A DNA stretch of 60,000 nucleotides from Phoronis australis. Taxonomy: Eukaryota; Phoronida; Phoronidae. Below the pieces are notes generated by a model that had not been told where the DNA came from, searched no databases, and saw nothing but the letters and a program-made list of their open reading frames with translations. The DNA is taken from positions 257,992 to 317,991 of the forward strand of contig NMRA01000055.1 in assembly GCA_002633005.1 (NCBI GenBank). The letters run 5' to 3'. A program made the position numbers and the translations under genes. This document shows, piece by piece, positions 59,747 through 60,000 of the stretch. The number at the start of each line of letters is the position of its first letter. Position 1 is the first letter of the stretch.

Positions 59747-60000
59747 ATTTATTTAGACCACTTACCGTAATGAAATTGGTCTCAAATTGTTTCTTCAATA
59801 GATGTGATTTCTGAGCTTGGGTAGAGCTGGCAGTTCGGTATTTCTTGAGACAAGTTTCTTCAACTTAATTCGTCACGGCCTGTCATTTTACTCGTCAAGT
59901 AATTACGAACTGAGAGTTCTTTAAAAAAAAAACGAAAATCACATCTCGTCTGAATAAAGAACAACCTGAGTCTCGGAATCAACTTGTTTCCTTCGACGGA
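59747..60000. mobile_element. MITE-like element B, copy 3, cut by the window end
   Basis: TTATTTAGACCACTTACCGT, then CTGGCAGTTCGGTATTTCTT and GAGACAAG, match copies 1 and 2. The right end is outside the window. Confidence 0.6.

Noticed and set aside
1-60000. CRISPR arrays, bacterial operons or phage systems
   Set aside because: The DNA is intron-rich animal sequence; the tandem arrays have no unique spacers.

Overview
This is animal nuclear DNA. It is AT-rich, its genes are split by many introns with GT-AG boundaries, and it is crowded with minisatellites, short transposon relics and tRNA-like SINEs. The three protein genes are bilaterian orthologues, and the repeat load and intron style suggest a marine invertebrate (a deuterostome such as a hemichordate would fit). 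I cannot name the species. A single N at 22231 shows this is an assembled genome.

Layout. (1) 209-16996, + strand: the C-terminal two thirds of ZRANB3, a replication-fork translocase/endonuclease. The helicase exons lie left of the window. Ten coding exons with consistent phases give 1,223 residues: two PCNA-binding boxes, an unusually long low-complexity exon with two NZF zinc fingers, the substrate-recognition domain, a zinc knuckle and the HNH nuclease. Intron 5 carries a 5-kb TTAR-flanked DNA transposon. (2) 16997-19396: tail-to-tail spacer filled by a diverged satellite and a tRNA-like SINE. (3) 33432-19397, - strand: complete ERMARD (DUF4209 family), 16 coding exons, 639 residues. (4) 33433-33747: a 315-bp divergent promoter with an ETS-type site and a YY1-type ATGGCGG start. 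(5) 33748-51528, + strand: complete TIMM50, subunit of the mitochondrial TIM23 translocase, 10 coding exons, 386 residues. (6) 51529-60000: no gene recognised; MITE-like copies, an isolated CTCF-like motif and visibly more CpG than the gene bodies.

The three genes do not form one pathway: ZRANB3 acts at stalled forks, ERMARD is a membrane protein of poorly known role, and TIMM50 imports mitochondrial preproteins. The ERMARD/TIMM50 pair probably shares promoter DNA.

The most unusual signal is repeated tandem duplication of splice sites: a 39-nt minisatellite of 3' splice sites before a ZRANB3 exon, three 86-bp copies of an exon end plus its donor, a minisatellite starting at another donor, and two ERMARD donors exactly 39 nt apart. 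The other strong signals are the remodelled ZRANB3 protein and a dispersed satellite whose most conserved core looks like a CTCF site. All orthology calls rest on aligning translated exons to human proteins remembered by the annotator; no database was searched.
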